A DNA stretch of 64,000 bases, taken from the NCBI GenBank assembly GCA_003550325.1, contig QKWP01000009.1, positions 195,175 through 259,174 on the forward strand, written 5' to 3'. The stretch is from Gigaspora rosea. Taxonomy: Eukaryota; Glomeromycota; Glomeromycetes; Diversisporales; Gigasporaceae. A program made the translations under genes and the position numbers. Below the pieces are notes generated by a model that saw nothing but the letters and a program-made list of their open reading frames with translations, did no database searches and was not told where the DNA came from. This document shows positions 44,520 through 55,353 of the stretch, in pieces. Numbering within the stretch: the first letter of the stretch is position 1; the number at the start of each line of letters is the position of its first letter.

Positions 44520-44719
44520 ACTGAACCATTTGGGAGTGCGACCAGGAGGAATTTTCCCTATATTGTTGTGAGCCCCGCCAGTCTAGACATTTGTTATTAT
44601 AAAAGTTTAGGAACTGTTTGATATATTTGATGTTGTGTCTGTTTAGTTTCTGTTTGAGCTCATGTGTTTGGGTGGTGGATGAGCAATCCGTCGATCGGTG
44701 TTCCAGTTATAGCATCTTG

Positions 44720-46914
44720 TAGTGGGATTGGCTATTGTGTACTATCATTATGGAGGAATTGCATTTCAATTTTGTGTAAGGCCAGAACCGCTTTGGCTGT
44801 ATAAGATTTAAATTGTATTGTGGGCAGGAGAGGAGGGGCTACTAGTATAGAAGTATGTGTATTAGCTGAGTCCTGTAGTTCTTGGATCCTGATTTTTAGG
44901 AAAGAGTTATCAAAGTTTGGATGATTGAGGTTCCGGAGCAAGGTTGTTGATAGGTGTACCGGTTGGACTTGTTTTAGATTCTTCAATGCATATATATTAT
45001 AATGATACAGAAATGAGTTGGGGACCCCTTTCGCTATCCTGGTCTTATGTTTTACCATTGTGGTGTAACAGCTGGTTAGTGATTTCAATTGGCTTGGCGA
45101 CAGGAAAGAACTATACAATCGGTACGTCAGACGAGGGAGTAGTACACTATTTACAATATATATAGCTTGTTTCTCGGTTATGTTGGCCTTTTGCATTTTA
45201 TGAACCTGTTGTTTGAGTTCGGTCACAATAGTTTTTTATACTAAGTTTTGGTTATGTGCAAGAGTGAACCAAGCATCCAGGTATTTGAACAGCTTGTGGC
45301 GAGTGATAGCCTCTATTACTTGGCCCTCGTAGGTTATTGTAGTATCAAATGTTTTCGAGTTAGTCGCTAGGATTGACTTTGAGAGATTGACCTGAATATT
45401 TGTAAGTTTATAAAAGGAATTGGCAACGGCTAGTATTTCTTCTAGTTTCTCTTTGCTAAGTGCAATCCATATAGAGTCATCCATGTAGGCCATGATGGAT
45501 GTGTGTATTTCCTTTTGCGAGGGCAGTTTGCTGTCGGTTTCACTAAAACCTTTGTGCTCCTTTGCAATACGTGAGATTAGTGGGTCGTAGTAGATTACCC
45601 ATAGAATTGGGGAGATCGTTTCCCCCTGATCTATGCCGTCTTCTACTGAATATGGGTCAGATAGACCATAATCCGTAATTACTCTGTTTGTACGATTGGC
45701 TAGCATATTAGTTAGTAACATTATGAAGGAGGGTGGATTCTTATCCTTTCCAAAGCTTTCTGAAGAGTTGAGATGTGGATGGAGTCAAATGCCTTTGACA
45801 TGTCTTGCAGTAGTAGCCATATTTCCTTCTTTTTTGTGTTTGCTAGTTCTATTATTGAGGTTAGTTGCGAAATTGGCTGAAGGGTTGATTGAAAAGGCAG
45901 GGCGGCAAAGTTTTGCTTTGATAAAATATTATGTCTCGCTAAAATATTGGTGAGCCTATTCATAAGTATTTTGGTAAAGATTTTTCGAGAATGGTCTAAC
46001 AGAGTGATAGGGCGTGTAGTATTTAGGTCATAGTTGTATCGTGGTTTTTTAGGGATCGGCCATATGTTTGCCATTAGCCATGACTTCGGCATTCGCTGCA
46101 GTTGCAGACAAGCATTAAATATTTTACCCAACAACTCTATTGCAACTAATGGTAGGTGCTGTAGCATTTCATTTGAGATTCCATTTGGACCAGTAGCTTT
46201 GTTTTTGGGTGCGGCCATTATAACAGTACTTATTTCTTCTATACTCATTGGTGCTGTAAGCGGATCGTATAAATCAAGGTGGATGTTGTCCATGGGTTTG
46301 TAGTAGGGTTCCCAGTTCTCCCAGTATCTGTTGTCCCCAATATTGTGACGGGTCTATTTTTTGAAGTGTTCATGCGTAGTCTCTTTAATCCCTTGTTGTC
46401 CTATTATTATATCATCAGGTGTAATAATTTTTTCAAAGCTAATTCGGTCCTTGTCTTTTTTCAGGATGCTATCGATCATTCTACTGGTGTTAAATTTGAA
46501 GTCATTGTAGTGCCGGTTAGCGTAATAATTTATTCTTTCTACTTGTTGCAGGTACAGCTCCGCATTACGACTTCTCCAGATAATAGTTTTAATTTCTTTA
46601 ATTCCCTTTATTGTCTGATTTCTTCTTTTAGTAGCTAGAGCCAGCGGTGTAAGTGAAAACTTAGGTATTTGTGCTGCTGTTAGGGCTCTACTCAGGTGCT
46701 TGTTTGCTTGTTGAATTACTGAGGTTATGCTCACAGGCGATGCTGCCTTGGCCAGGATGTGGAGGCATTTATTGATATGTGTGAGGGCAGTATGAAGTTT
46801 GGAAGCTTTGAGAGAAAGGGCGTAGAAGGTCTTTGGAGCTATATATGTTTTTGGGATATGACGGTTAGCGGCCTGTTGCACTGCGTTTGCCCAGACATTC
46901 CAGCATCTATTCAA
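44720..46914 (-). pseudogene. LINE-1 reverse transcriptase region
   Basis: From 46914: a linker of about 180 residues, an in-frame stop at 46354, then the palm. KNKATGPNGISNEML and RPITLLDHSRKIFTKI lead to motif A (LLQDMSKAFDSI, aspartates present). A frameshift near 45721 follows. The next frame has DGIDQGETISPILWVIYYDP, then AYMDDSIW, where YMDD is the catalytic pair of motif C. An in-frame stop at about 45236 precedes the thumb-like part (TYRLYSSFLSPSQLKSL). The key aspartates survive although the frame does not. Confidence 0.85.
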
Positions 46915-46984
46915 TTGTTCCGAATCTGTAACTATTGCCGGTAAAGAGGTTCTGCCAAGTATTTCATTGACACACTCCGAAAAT

Positions 46985-47800
46985 TCTTCTCAGTTCTTCG
47001 TTGTGGCCTTATCATATTGGAAGATTTTGCGTTTTTTCTTCTTATTACAGGGCACAAAAGGAGTGAAATTAGTATGCCAAATGGCTGTCAGGATCCTGTG
47101 ATCACTATCAGTGATACCAGTAGCATTGATTATCTCCGGGACTTCTACATCTAGAAGGATTTGTGACGATATCCATATGTCATCAATTTGGGAGCTAGTA
47201 CCTCTGCTGTGCCAAGTGTGTTCTGTAACTTGGTGAAATTCTAGCAAGCTAGTAAGATTGTTTAGTGTTAGGTCTGAGAAAACTTGCAGTTTCCTCTTTT
47301 TGTGACTACTAGGGTTCGCATTGAAGTCTCCCATGACTATGGAGTGCCAGTTTTTGTGTTTTGCTTCAGATAGCCAAAGTGATATCTGTTTCTGTACTCG
47401 GGCAAGCATGTCAGGATTGTCAGATGGAAGATAGACTGCAATAATCCTAGTTCTATTCCCTGGAAAAAAAAAGTTAACACATAGGGCTGAACCGGGGTAT
47501 GTATTTATATTATATACATATGGTTGCAAAGTATTATGCACCAGAAGGGCTGTTCCCATGCTGGCCTCTCTATTTTGTGCTGTTGGGGGGACAAAGTTCG
47601 AGACAAAGAGCTTGTAATGGGATTAGTTAGTGCTAATGCACTATTCTTGAGTTTGGTCTCCGTGAGGGCTATTATATGTAGTTCTTGTTGTACACAAAAA
47701 TCGATCCATGTGTGAAATTTCGTCAGGTTATTGATACCATGGACGTTGTGTGTAGCTAGTATGATTCTTTCTTTTGTATTGGTGAGAGTTTTAGGCTCAT
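46985..47800 (-). pseudogene. LINE-1 apurinic/apyrimidinic endonuclease region
   Basis: The start reads ILATHNVHGINNLTKFHTW, then LHIIALTETKLKN (the TET motif of the EEP fold). After a frameshift near 47580 come REASMGTALLVHN, RIIAVYLPSDNPD, IVMGDFNANPSS (GDFN motif), TWHSRGTSSQIDDIWIS and ITDSDHRILTAIW (SDH motif). Order and motifs are those of APE-type LINE endonucleases, which nick the target DNA. Confidence 0.85.
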
Positions 47801-48060
47801 TCGAGTGGGATGGGGTGGAGGTGCGTGGTTATGGTTCCTACTATGTTCGGGTGTGCTCGTATTGTTACCTGCTTGTTGATTGTTAATCATTTATTTGGTA
47901 TTTGTCATCCCCTCCAGTGACTCCTGCTCATTGTTCTGTATTGCGGTTTGCATTCGTGTATCGGCGTCTAGTTGGTAATCAAAAAGTTCCTAGTTAGGAG
48001 GGGGAAGAGATGCCACCTGGAAGACGAACTCGGGGACCACCTCAAAGATGAGGTTTCTCT

Positions 48061-50105
48061 TTAGAAGTCTGTTGCTTCTGGAATATCAGCTTGTTCGGTT
48101 ATAGGGAATTTCCACTTGTTTGGTAGGTTCCTTTGTGTTATTTGCTCGTTGAGTTCTTCCATTGTTTTCGGAACACTATCCCTATTGTCTTTCTCCGGGA
48201 TCTGTATCCAGCTGTCCGGGATCGACCAAAAAAAGTAATGTTCCCACAAGGCTCTTGCTGCGATTACCAGTTCCTTAGCTGTCATAATGGGTGTTGTTAT
48301 GTTAGCAAATAGGACCTTTTCCGGCTCCGTTGGGAGATCCGGTTTGTTGGTATAGTTGAAGTTTACGTAAGACTTCGGAAGTGGATTAGGTATCATAAAG
48401 AATTTGGGCACTGCATGCAAGAATTTGTCCAAGGTCTCACTGTCCGCAATTGGAAATTGGAACTTATCTGCAAATAATAGTTTGTTCGGGTCAGGTGGAA
48501 GACGTTTTTTGCTTAGCAAATAATCGCTTGGAAGTCTTTTGAAAGTATAGACTGCTCTCAATTTTTGAATGTTTTCTTTAAAATGTTCCGCACTCGTAGG
48601 GTAGAAGGGAAAGATTTCTCTGAGTCTCGGGGTGAGTTCTTGAGGCGTCGGTGGAAGGGGCACTTTTTCTGGTGGCACGTCAAAGTATGTGTCTGGCAAC
48701 CTGTTTCTGAATATGTAGTATTGCTGTAACTCTTGTTTGTATTCTTTAACATTCTTTAAGTCTCCTCTATCTGTAATTGTGAATAGACGCCAGGTATCCT
48801 CATTTAACCATCCTGGGTGTTCTGGGAGTGGTTCTCACTGGTCTATGATAAATGATTCAGGTAGTCTGTCGAAGCTATATATTTGCCTTACGCTATTGCT
48901 GCTGCTCTAATTTGTTTTCAGTCATTTAGGGGTAGCTCGAAAGGTAGCAGGTCCCTATGTTCTAGTGATATCAAGTCTGGTTGTTCTGGTAGCGAAATAA
49001 GCAACTCAACCTTGAGCTCATCAATTACTCTTCTCATGATGTCGAAGGTTATGTCAGTCTTTAGTTTGGCAAAGCTCATCATATAAAGTGTGCAGCGGGC
49101 AATTTCATATGCGTCTATTGTTGAAAAGTCCTTGTTAGTCCAGAAGTTTAGTGCCAGTTTTTTCCTGAGCATGTCAGAGATTTGATCTCTGTTTTCTCTA
49201 TTGATGACATATGCATTATGTAGCTGTTTGTATTTATCTATCGCCTGGCTTAACAAATCTTGGAATTCCAGCTGGTGTTGTGGGCGAGTATCGTGTCTCC
49301 TGGTGAAGGAACAGAAAAATGCTCGATCTTTATGTCAGAACTTCAGTTCAATTGCATGTGGGATTATCTCGAGGGTTGGTGTGGTTTGCAGCTTGTGTTT
49401 AATCAGCTCCTTGAACTCTGCTAAGTCTGGTGCTATAAGTTCTGTGATAATTTTGTCACAGGTCCAAAGTGTTGTGTCAAATATGTCATGTTTTGCCTCT
49501 GCTAGCGCTGCTCTAACGTTTCTGACCCATTTGTCGATCAACCTAGTTAGGTCCGGGTGTTGGGTTCGGTGGGAATTTGCTGGTTCGGCGGCGACTTGAC
49601 TGTATGTTCTTATCTGTTGTCCATCACGAATCGTACTGACCGATGATTTCTCATGTTCCGGATCGAGCTCCATCTCGGCCGGGAGAGCCAGGATTTCCTT
49701 ATTTGTCTGACCGCCTGGGTATTCTGCATCTGAATTGGGGCTTAGTAGGGTTGGGACCTCGCTCGGGTTCTGGGTCTGTTCCTTTTGTGGTAGGGGTGCT
49801 GTGTCCCTGCATGAGTTCTCGCCTAATCCGGTCTGTTTTGATTCTACTTGCAGGAATGACATCATACTGTTGTTTTGAGGGGGTAAACCAGAATCGTCAC
49901 TTTTTGTTCCAAAGTTCAAGTCCAAAGGTGTATCTAGTGAAAGGCGTACTGTATCCTCAGGTGAAATAGAGGGTTTACTGCAGGTCTTCTTAGTTGGGTG
50001 GAGTTCATTTCCATATTGGGTGTCTGGAATATCCGTTTCCATGTGGCTCATAGTTTGACTCATAGTTTGGGTACACTCTTGTGCTGCCAACAAAGTCGGC
50101 AACAA
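48061..50105 (-). pseudogene. LINE-1 ORF1
   Basis: Starts MLPTLLAAQECTQTMSQ at 50105 and runs 256 codons to a TGA at 49335. The same frame continues (HKDRAFFCSFTRRHDTRP) to stops near 48918 and 48862. A frameshift near 48720 leads to LPDTYFDVPPEKVPLPP and on to NKWKFPITEQADIPEATDF at 48061. The N-terminal part is Pro/Ser/Gln-rich and disordered; the middle is helical; the C-terminal part repeats the pattern LPxxPxxLLFAxxF. No zinc knuckle was seen. It is probably the RNA-binding protein of the element. Confidence 0.7.
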
Positions 50106-50303
50106 GCCTTTAAACGAAGTTGGTGTGCCGAAGGCTATTGTCCAACACCTTTTTCCTGTAATAGTCTTAGAGGGTTTGTCCGCTATTGGGTGTAGGTACT
50201 ACACCAATATCTATAATTATTAAGCGCCTTGCCAATAGTTTTTCGTATAACTCTCTACTGTTTGTTGTTTTACGATTTTCAGTGATGTACAGGAGAGAGT
50301 TTT

Positions 50304-50318
50304 TTAACTTTAAAATAT
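50304..50318. repeat. LINE-1 target duplication, 5'-side copy
   Basis: TTAACTTTAAAATAT; see the copy at 39175-39189. Confidence 0.7.
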
Positions 50319-50768
50319 TTATTTTCTAATGATATAAATTATTCTAATTATTTAGGAACCAGTTAGAAAACATAAAAATATTTCAAAGAAATTTGTAAAG
50401 ATTTGAATATTTAATATAGTTGTAATTATGTTATAATTATTTAATATTTATAAAAATTTTTGGATATATAAAAGGCCAAGAGTTGGTAAAAAAAAAAGAT
50501 TTATAAGTTATTTCGAATTATTTTGAATATTTGCAAAACTATTAAATTGATTTGAAAATTTAAAAACCTCTGAAATAGATCGGGAAATTTAGAAAATATT
50601 GTCAGAAGATTCGAAAGAAGCTGAAATGAGCCAGAAGATAATGATTCTAGAGTTTCCAATTCCTCATTCTCAGATGATGATGATGATTCGAAAAAAGAAT
50701 CAGATAATGATTTGAAAAAAGAAACAGATGATAATTTAGAAAAAGAAACAGGTGAAAATAATAAATAA
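50319..50768 (+). pseudogene. Decayed gene, 3' part beyond LINE-1
   Basis: Intron-like ATTCTAATTATTTAG is followed by an exon block GGAACCAGTTAGAAAACATA that repeats the one near 38820. The last block encodes an acidic tail, EDNDSRVSNSSFSDDDDDSK, KESDNDLKKETDDNLEKE and TGENNK with a stop at 50766-50768. It is the C-terminal end of the gene whose upstream part is 37430-39174, separated by the LINE. Confidence 0.5.
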
Positions 50769-52044
50769 AAGTTTTTTGTTTTTTGGTTTGTTTTTTTTTT
50801 ATACAAATAATTCTACGTTTTATTTTTTATATATATTTTTTGAAATTTATATTTTGTGCACCGTGCACCATAGTGTACCCAAATCACGGGGTACATAAAT
50901 ATATAAAGAATCAGTGATGATTGATAATCATGATAATAACTATTTTTTTTATTATATACTAACATTTGTTTCAAACTATACTGATAGTTATCTCAGCAGT
51001 CACGGTTGTCATTAGCATGGTTTCACCCTTTGTTATTTATGGTCCTTTCGACTGCCCATTCTTGCTGACTCTGTTTTCAGCTGTGTAATTTTGATGTTCT
51101 GTTGTAGGCATGGACTCACGGTTAGTGCAATTTCATAGTAGTTGACTTTGAGCACAGGTTTTTTGTCAGACCTTGTTGCCAGTAGGAAAACAGTAGAAAA
51201 GTGAGTTTATGTATTTAGAACCTTGGCTCTGTTGTTGTTGTGTTTTTATAGTTTTTCATTACTAACTTTTTTTTTTGTAAATGGTGAATAACACCATTTG
51301 GTTGAGTGATTATTGCTATAGTTATTTTGGTTGTTGTGGATATTATAACTTTATCATGTTGTTGTTTGTTTATCATTATTAAGACTATAGCTATTGGTAT
51401 TTCTGGGATTTCGCTGACCTTTGTATAATCTCATGCTGTCATTGTTGAAGAAGCTGTTTACCGCAAGCCTTTTTTAGTAGGCATTTCTGGTTCAATGTAG
51501 TAGCTATTTTAGGGAAACATGATTTTGTTTATATTTTTGGTTATATTTAAGTTGTGAACATGTTATTAATGCTTGTTCATTTTTATAGCGCATTTTGAGT
51601 TTTCCTAGGAGTATGTCTTTGGAATCTTGGGATGTATTATTTTTGTTCTTGTTTGTTTTACTTGTGAATGCTTACTAATGCTTGATTTTTCTTTTTAGGT
51701 TTATTAAACATCTTAGAGTTTTCTTGGGAGTGTATTATTTTATTGTTGTAAATATGTTAGGTTTAGGCATCTCATGAAGGTTCTTCTTCTTTTATCAAGT
51801 GCATCTCTTTTTTTACCTTTGTTGTTGGTATTACTATAATCTAAATAGTGATTTACTTTTATAGTTGTCGATACCATCAGTTTAATGTATATTCTCGTCA
51901 TGAGTCATTAGGTTGGGTTAGGGTTAGGGTAAGTTAGAGTAGATTGTATCAAATATTTAGAAAAAAATGTGAAGTGAAAGTGATAGCTGAAGTGAAGCGA
52001 CTCAGAGTAAGTGAAGCAAGCCCTGTCTGTGTTGCTAAAGGACA
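50769..52044. other. Spacer with telomere-like motif
   Basis: No gene recognised. 51910-51935 reads GGTTGGGTTAGGGTTAGGGT; a very similar segment occurs at 52286-52310, so the two flank the MITE at 52045 as direct repeats. Confidence 0.45.
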
Positions 52045-52195
52045 TGTTAAATATTAGCTGAGATCAGTTTACTATAGAGCCCATCTCCTCCCCCCCCTGA
52101 GAAATTTAGTTATTCTGATTGGTTATATGTGTATATCTAGACCTGAGATTTTGTTTACCTCCTCTTTACCCTATGATATCAGCTGATATTTGACA
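52045..52195. mobile_element. MITE with AAATATYAGCTGA ends
   Basis: Left TGTTAAATATTAGCTGAGAT and right, inverted, TGTCAAATATCAGCTGATAT. Interior has a C run (CTCCTCCCCCCCCTGAG) and TTCTGATTGGTTA. Target duplication not resolved. CAGCTGATTTC words at 62418 are similar. Confidence 0.65.
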
Positions 52196-52693
52196 CTTCC
52201 CTAAGTGTAAGCGAAGCAATATAAGCTGTAATAAATAACGAAGTGGCATATTAGAATGTATAGCAGATAGCTTTGTTTTTGCTATTAGTTAGGTTAGGGT
52301 TAGGGTTAGAGTAGGTAGAGTTGTTTTTTAGTAATTGCAATCAGGTAGTTGATGCAATTTGTATTATGACATAATTGTTGTATCATGTTGTGCAAGATTA
52401 ATAAATTAAATCTATTAATCGCTATAAATCGTATATCAGCAAATTATATATATATATATCGATTACTAACCAATAAGATATATATCGATACCCATCACCT
52501 CTGCTGATTACTATCGATAATGATAGTAATCGATAGTAATCGATATATATTGATATTAATCGATATATATCTGATATGATATCAATTAATAATTATTATA
52601 TTCACATAATCATGCTTTTTGAACATTTTACAGGTTTTCGCAAGTTTTTGCAAGTTTTCGCAATTTAATTATAATTTTTTTTTATTTATTATT

Positions 52694-53423
52694 TTTTTTT
52701 TAAAACTTTGGCAATCTCGTCGGTGCATCCTTTATTAAGACTTTGCAATGATACCTGAATATACAAATTGTAACGAGGATACAACTAGCCACTCGTACAC
52801 TTTTGGTGTCTAATTTAAGTAGTCCGCCCGAAGGTTCTACACTAGCTGCTATACCTATAACCCGCTACGAATGTTGCCTATTTAAACCCTCTGATTATCA
52901 AATTGCTTATCCAATCATACTTAACAAGTAAATGCCTGACATCCCCTGGCTGCTTTTAAAGTGCCCAGAAGCGATCTGCCGCACCAGACCTAATCTACTT
53001 AATTCGACGTATCTGGAAGTTAACCTCATGATCCATGTCCCACACACTTCAACACGAGGTTTTTTTAGCCACCTATCGGTAGCCGAATTGGCCCTTATTA
53101 GGTTCATTCTGATCCCGGTCACCCACCTTCTTTTGGTAGTACCGTCATAGATCTTCACTATTACCTCCTAATTCGGGACTTGCTAAACGGGTTTCCATTT
53201 CTCCGGTTCCCTGGATTTTTCAGTGTAACAGTAACACCATTGCGCCGTAGCTCCCATTCAAGATGGTGGAACCAAGGTAACAGGCTTTTAACCCAACCGA
53301 TCTAAGCCACATGGTTACCGAACACAGGCCTATTTTCAAAACGTCAACAGTGGGATTCGAACTGTCGACCTGCCGCTTGGGGGGTAACACCTTGACCACT
53401 TCACTAAAGCGCCACACCCTTCA
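52694..53423 (-). mobile_element. Long tRNA-headed SINE, second copy (SINE-2)
   Basis: Minus strand starts GGGTGTGGCGCTTTAGTGAA, with A-box TAGTGAAGTGG and B-box GTTCGAATCC exact to consensus, and an anticodon-like loop CCCCCAA (CCC, Gly-like). The distal part shares CACTTTTGGTGTCTAATTTA and CCGCCCGAAGGTTCTACA with SINE-1. It is about 270 bp shorter than SINE-1, lacking part of the body. TTTTATTTATTATT is present on both sides (52680-52693, 53424-53437); being AT-only, this duplication is less telling than that of SINE-1. The tail is an A run at the left end. Confidence 0.85.
53335..53423 (-). other. tRNA-like head of SINE-2
   Basis: A- and B-boxes at tRNA spacing, good B-box; a cloverleaf is only partly formed. 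A tRNA-gene finder could report it as a tRNA or pseudogene, but it belongs to the SINE. Confidence 0.7.
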
Positions 53424-53482
53424 TTTTATTTATTATTATTATATAATATTTTAATTTATTAAATATACAATATTCACAAGTT

Positions 53483-53730
53483 TTTGCTATTTAATATAAA
53501 ATTTTATTTTTTTATTATATATTATATTTTAAATATTATATATATTATATATTATTATAAAAAAAATGACAAAAAAAAATAAATCCCAAAAAAATGAAAC
53601 CAAAAATTTGCTATTTAATATAAAATTTTATTTTTTTATTATATATTATATTTTAAATATTATATATATTATATATTATTATAAAAAAAATGACAAAAAA
53701 AAATAAATCCCAAAAAAATGAAACCAAAAA
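53483..53730. repeat. 124-bp tandem duplication
   Basis: 53483-53606 and 53607-53730 are essentially identical (starting TTTGCTATTTAATATAAAAT). Recent duplication or assembly effect inside the foldback element. Confidence 0.85.
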
Positions 53731-54715
53731 AAATTAAAAAAATGAAACCAAAAAAAATAAACTATTATATTCTTTATATTTGCTCATATTTCGCTTATAC
53801 TCGTTTATATACGCTTATATTCGCTATTTCTTGCAAAGTGCCAGAAAGTTAGGTTATTTTTTTGCAAAGTTCTGAACGAAGTAAGGAATAAATAAAATAA
53901 AATAAAATAAGTAAAAAAAAACAAACAAAAAACAAAGCTGAAAAAATAACAAAAAAAACAAAAACAAAAAAAAATAAACTATTATAATTTCGCTCATATT
54001 CACTTATATTCGATTATATTCGTTCATATTCGAGACTTCTTGCAAAGTACTAGAGATGTTAGAATTGGTGTTCTTGTAGAGTGCCGGAAAGTCAAGTTGT
54101 TTTCTTGCAAAGTTTCGAAAGAAGTAAAGGATAAATAAAATAAAATAAAGTTAAAAAAATAAGTAAAAAAAAAGAAAACAAACAAAAAACAAAAATGTAA
54201 GCAAACTAAATAAAACAATAAACAAAGCCCTAAATCTCCATTTTGAGTTCGTGTTTTTGCAATTTAGAAATCGTCGAAGGCTTTCGCAAAGTGCCGGAAT
54301 AAATAAATTAATAAAATAAAAAAAACAAAACCAAAAACATGAAACGAAAAAATAAATAAAACAAAACCTTGCAAAAACTTGCAAAAACTTGCAAAAACTT
54401 GTGTTCTTGAACTTTCGTAATTGCTAGAGAAAGTAGTTATATGTTCTTGCAAAGTGTCGAAAGGCTAAGTTAGCTTGCGCTAAGTACCGAAAAGTTACTA
54501 GATTTCTTGCAAAGTGCTAGGTAAAGTGTAGAAATAAAATAAAAAAATTAAAAAATAAATAAAAAATATAAATAAAAAAAAACAAAACAAAACTAAATAA
54601 AACAAAATGAAACTAAACGAAACTAAATGAAACCAAAAAAAAACAAAAAAAAACAAAAGAAAAATGAAAAACAATGTAAAATTAATAGAAGAACTAAATT
54701 ATAAACAAAAAAAAA

Positions 54716-55052
54716 NNNNNNNNNNNNNNNNNNNNNNNNNNNNNNNNNNNNNNNNNNNNNNNNNNNNNNNNNNNNNNNNNNNNNNNNNNNNNNNNNNNNN
54801 NNNNNNNNNNNNNNNNNNNNNNNNNNNNNNNNNNNNNNNNNNNNNNNNNNNNNNNNNNNNNNNNNNNNNNNNNNNNNNNNNNNNNNNNNNNNNNNNNNNN
54901 NNNNNNNNNNNNNNNNNNNNNNNNNNNNNNNNNNNNNNNNNNNNNNNNNNNNNNNNNNNNNNNNNNNNNNNNNNNNNNNNNNNNNNNNNNNNNNNNNNNN
55001 NNNNNNNNNNNNNNNNNNNNNNNNNNNNNNNNNNNNNNNNNNNNNNNNNNNN
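54716..55052. other. Assembly gap (337 N)
   Basis: Flanked by an A run at the left and a T run at the right, in the middle of the foldback element. Confidence 1.
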
Positions 55053-55099
55053 TTTTTTTTTTTTTTTTTTTTAAGTTTTTTGGCACACTTTGTGGTATA

Positions 55100-55353
55100 T
55101 ATGGGGGTGAGTCAATAGAAAAGGGACAAATCATTTTTAGAAAATTTTTTTTAATTTTTAAACTAAAATATCTTGACAACTATTTAATCAAATTTGCTAA
55201 AAAATTTTTTATTTTAATTTTGAAATTATATAGAATTAAAATAAAAAAAATTTATTAAATTTATTAAGATAGTTGTTAAGATATTTAAGCTTAAAGTCAA
55301 GAAAACTTTTACTTAGAAAAAATTTGTCCCTTTTCTACTGACCCACCCTCATA
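55100..55353. mobile_element. Tc1/mariner-like palindromic MITE (TATGRGGGTGRGTC ends)
   Basis: Ends TATGGGGGTGAGTCAATAGA and, inverted, TATGAGGGTGGGTCAGTAGA, continuing through AAAAGGGACAAAT. TA on both sides. AT-rich interior folds back. Confidence 0.82.

Larger units (their letters stand above)
39190..50303 (-). mobile_element. Nearly full-length but decayed APE-type LINE (LINE-1)
   Basis: Read on the minus strand from 50303: 5' UTR, ORF1, apurinic endonuclease, reverse transcriptase, RNase H-like region, zinc-finger C-terminus, 3' UTR with AATAAA (39245-39250) and a poly(A) tail (T run at about 39208-39220). It is flanked by a 15-bp duplication with one mismatch. Net length without the foldback insertion at 40126-43617 is about 7.6 kb. 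Stops and frameshifts are spread over all domains, so this copy cannot encode an active element. The domain order fits the I/Tad1-like superfamily; exact clade not decided. Confidence 0.88.

Noticed and set aside
49643-49969. Plus-strand frames over the LINE
   Set aside because: They are shadows of minus-strand ORF1, which has coherent coding content.
53335-53423. A tRNA gene (minus strand)
   Set aside because: The boxes are good, but the cloverleaf is incomplete and the segment is the head of a SINE with a matching relative elsewhere.
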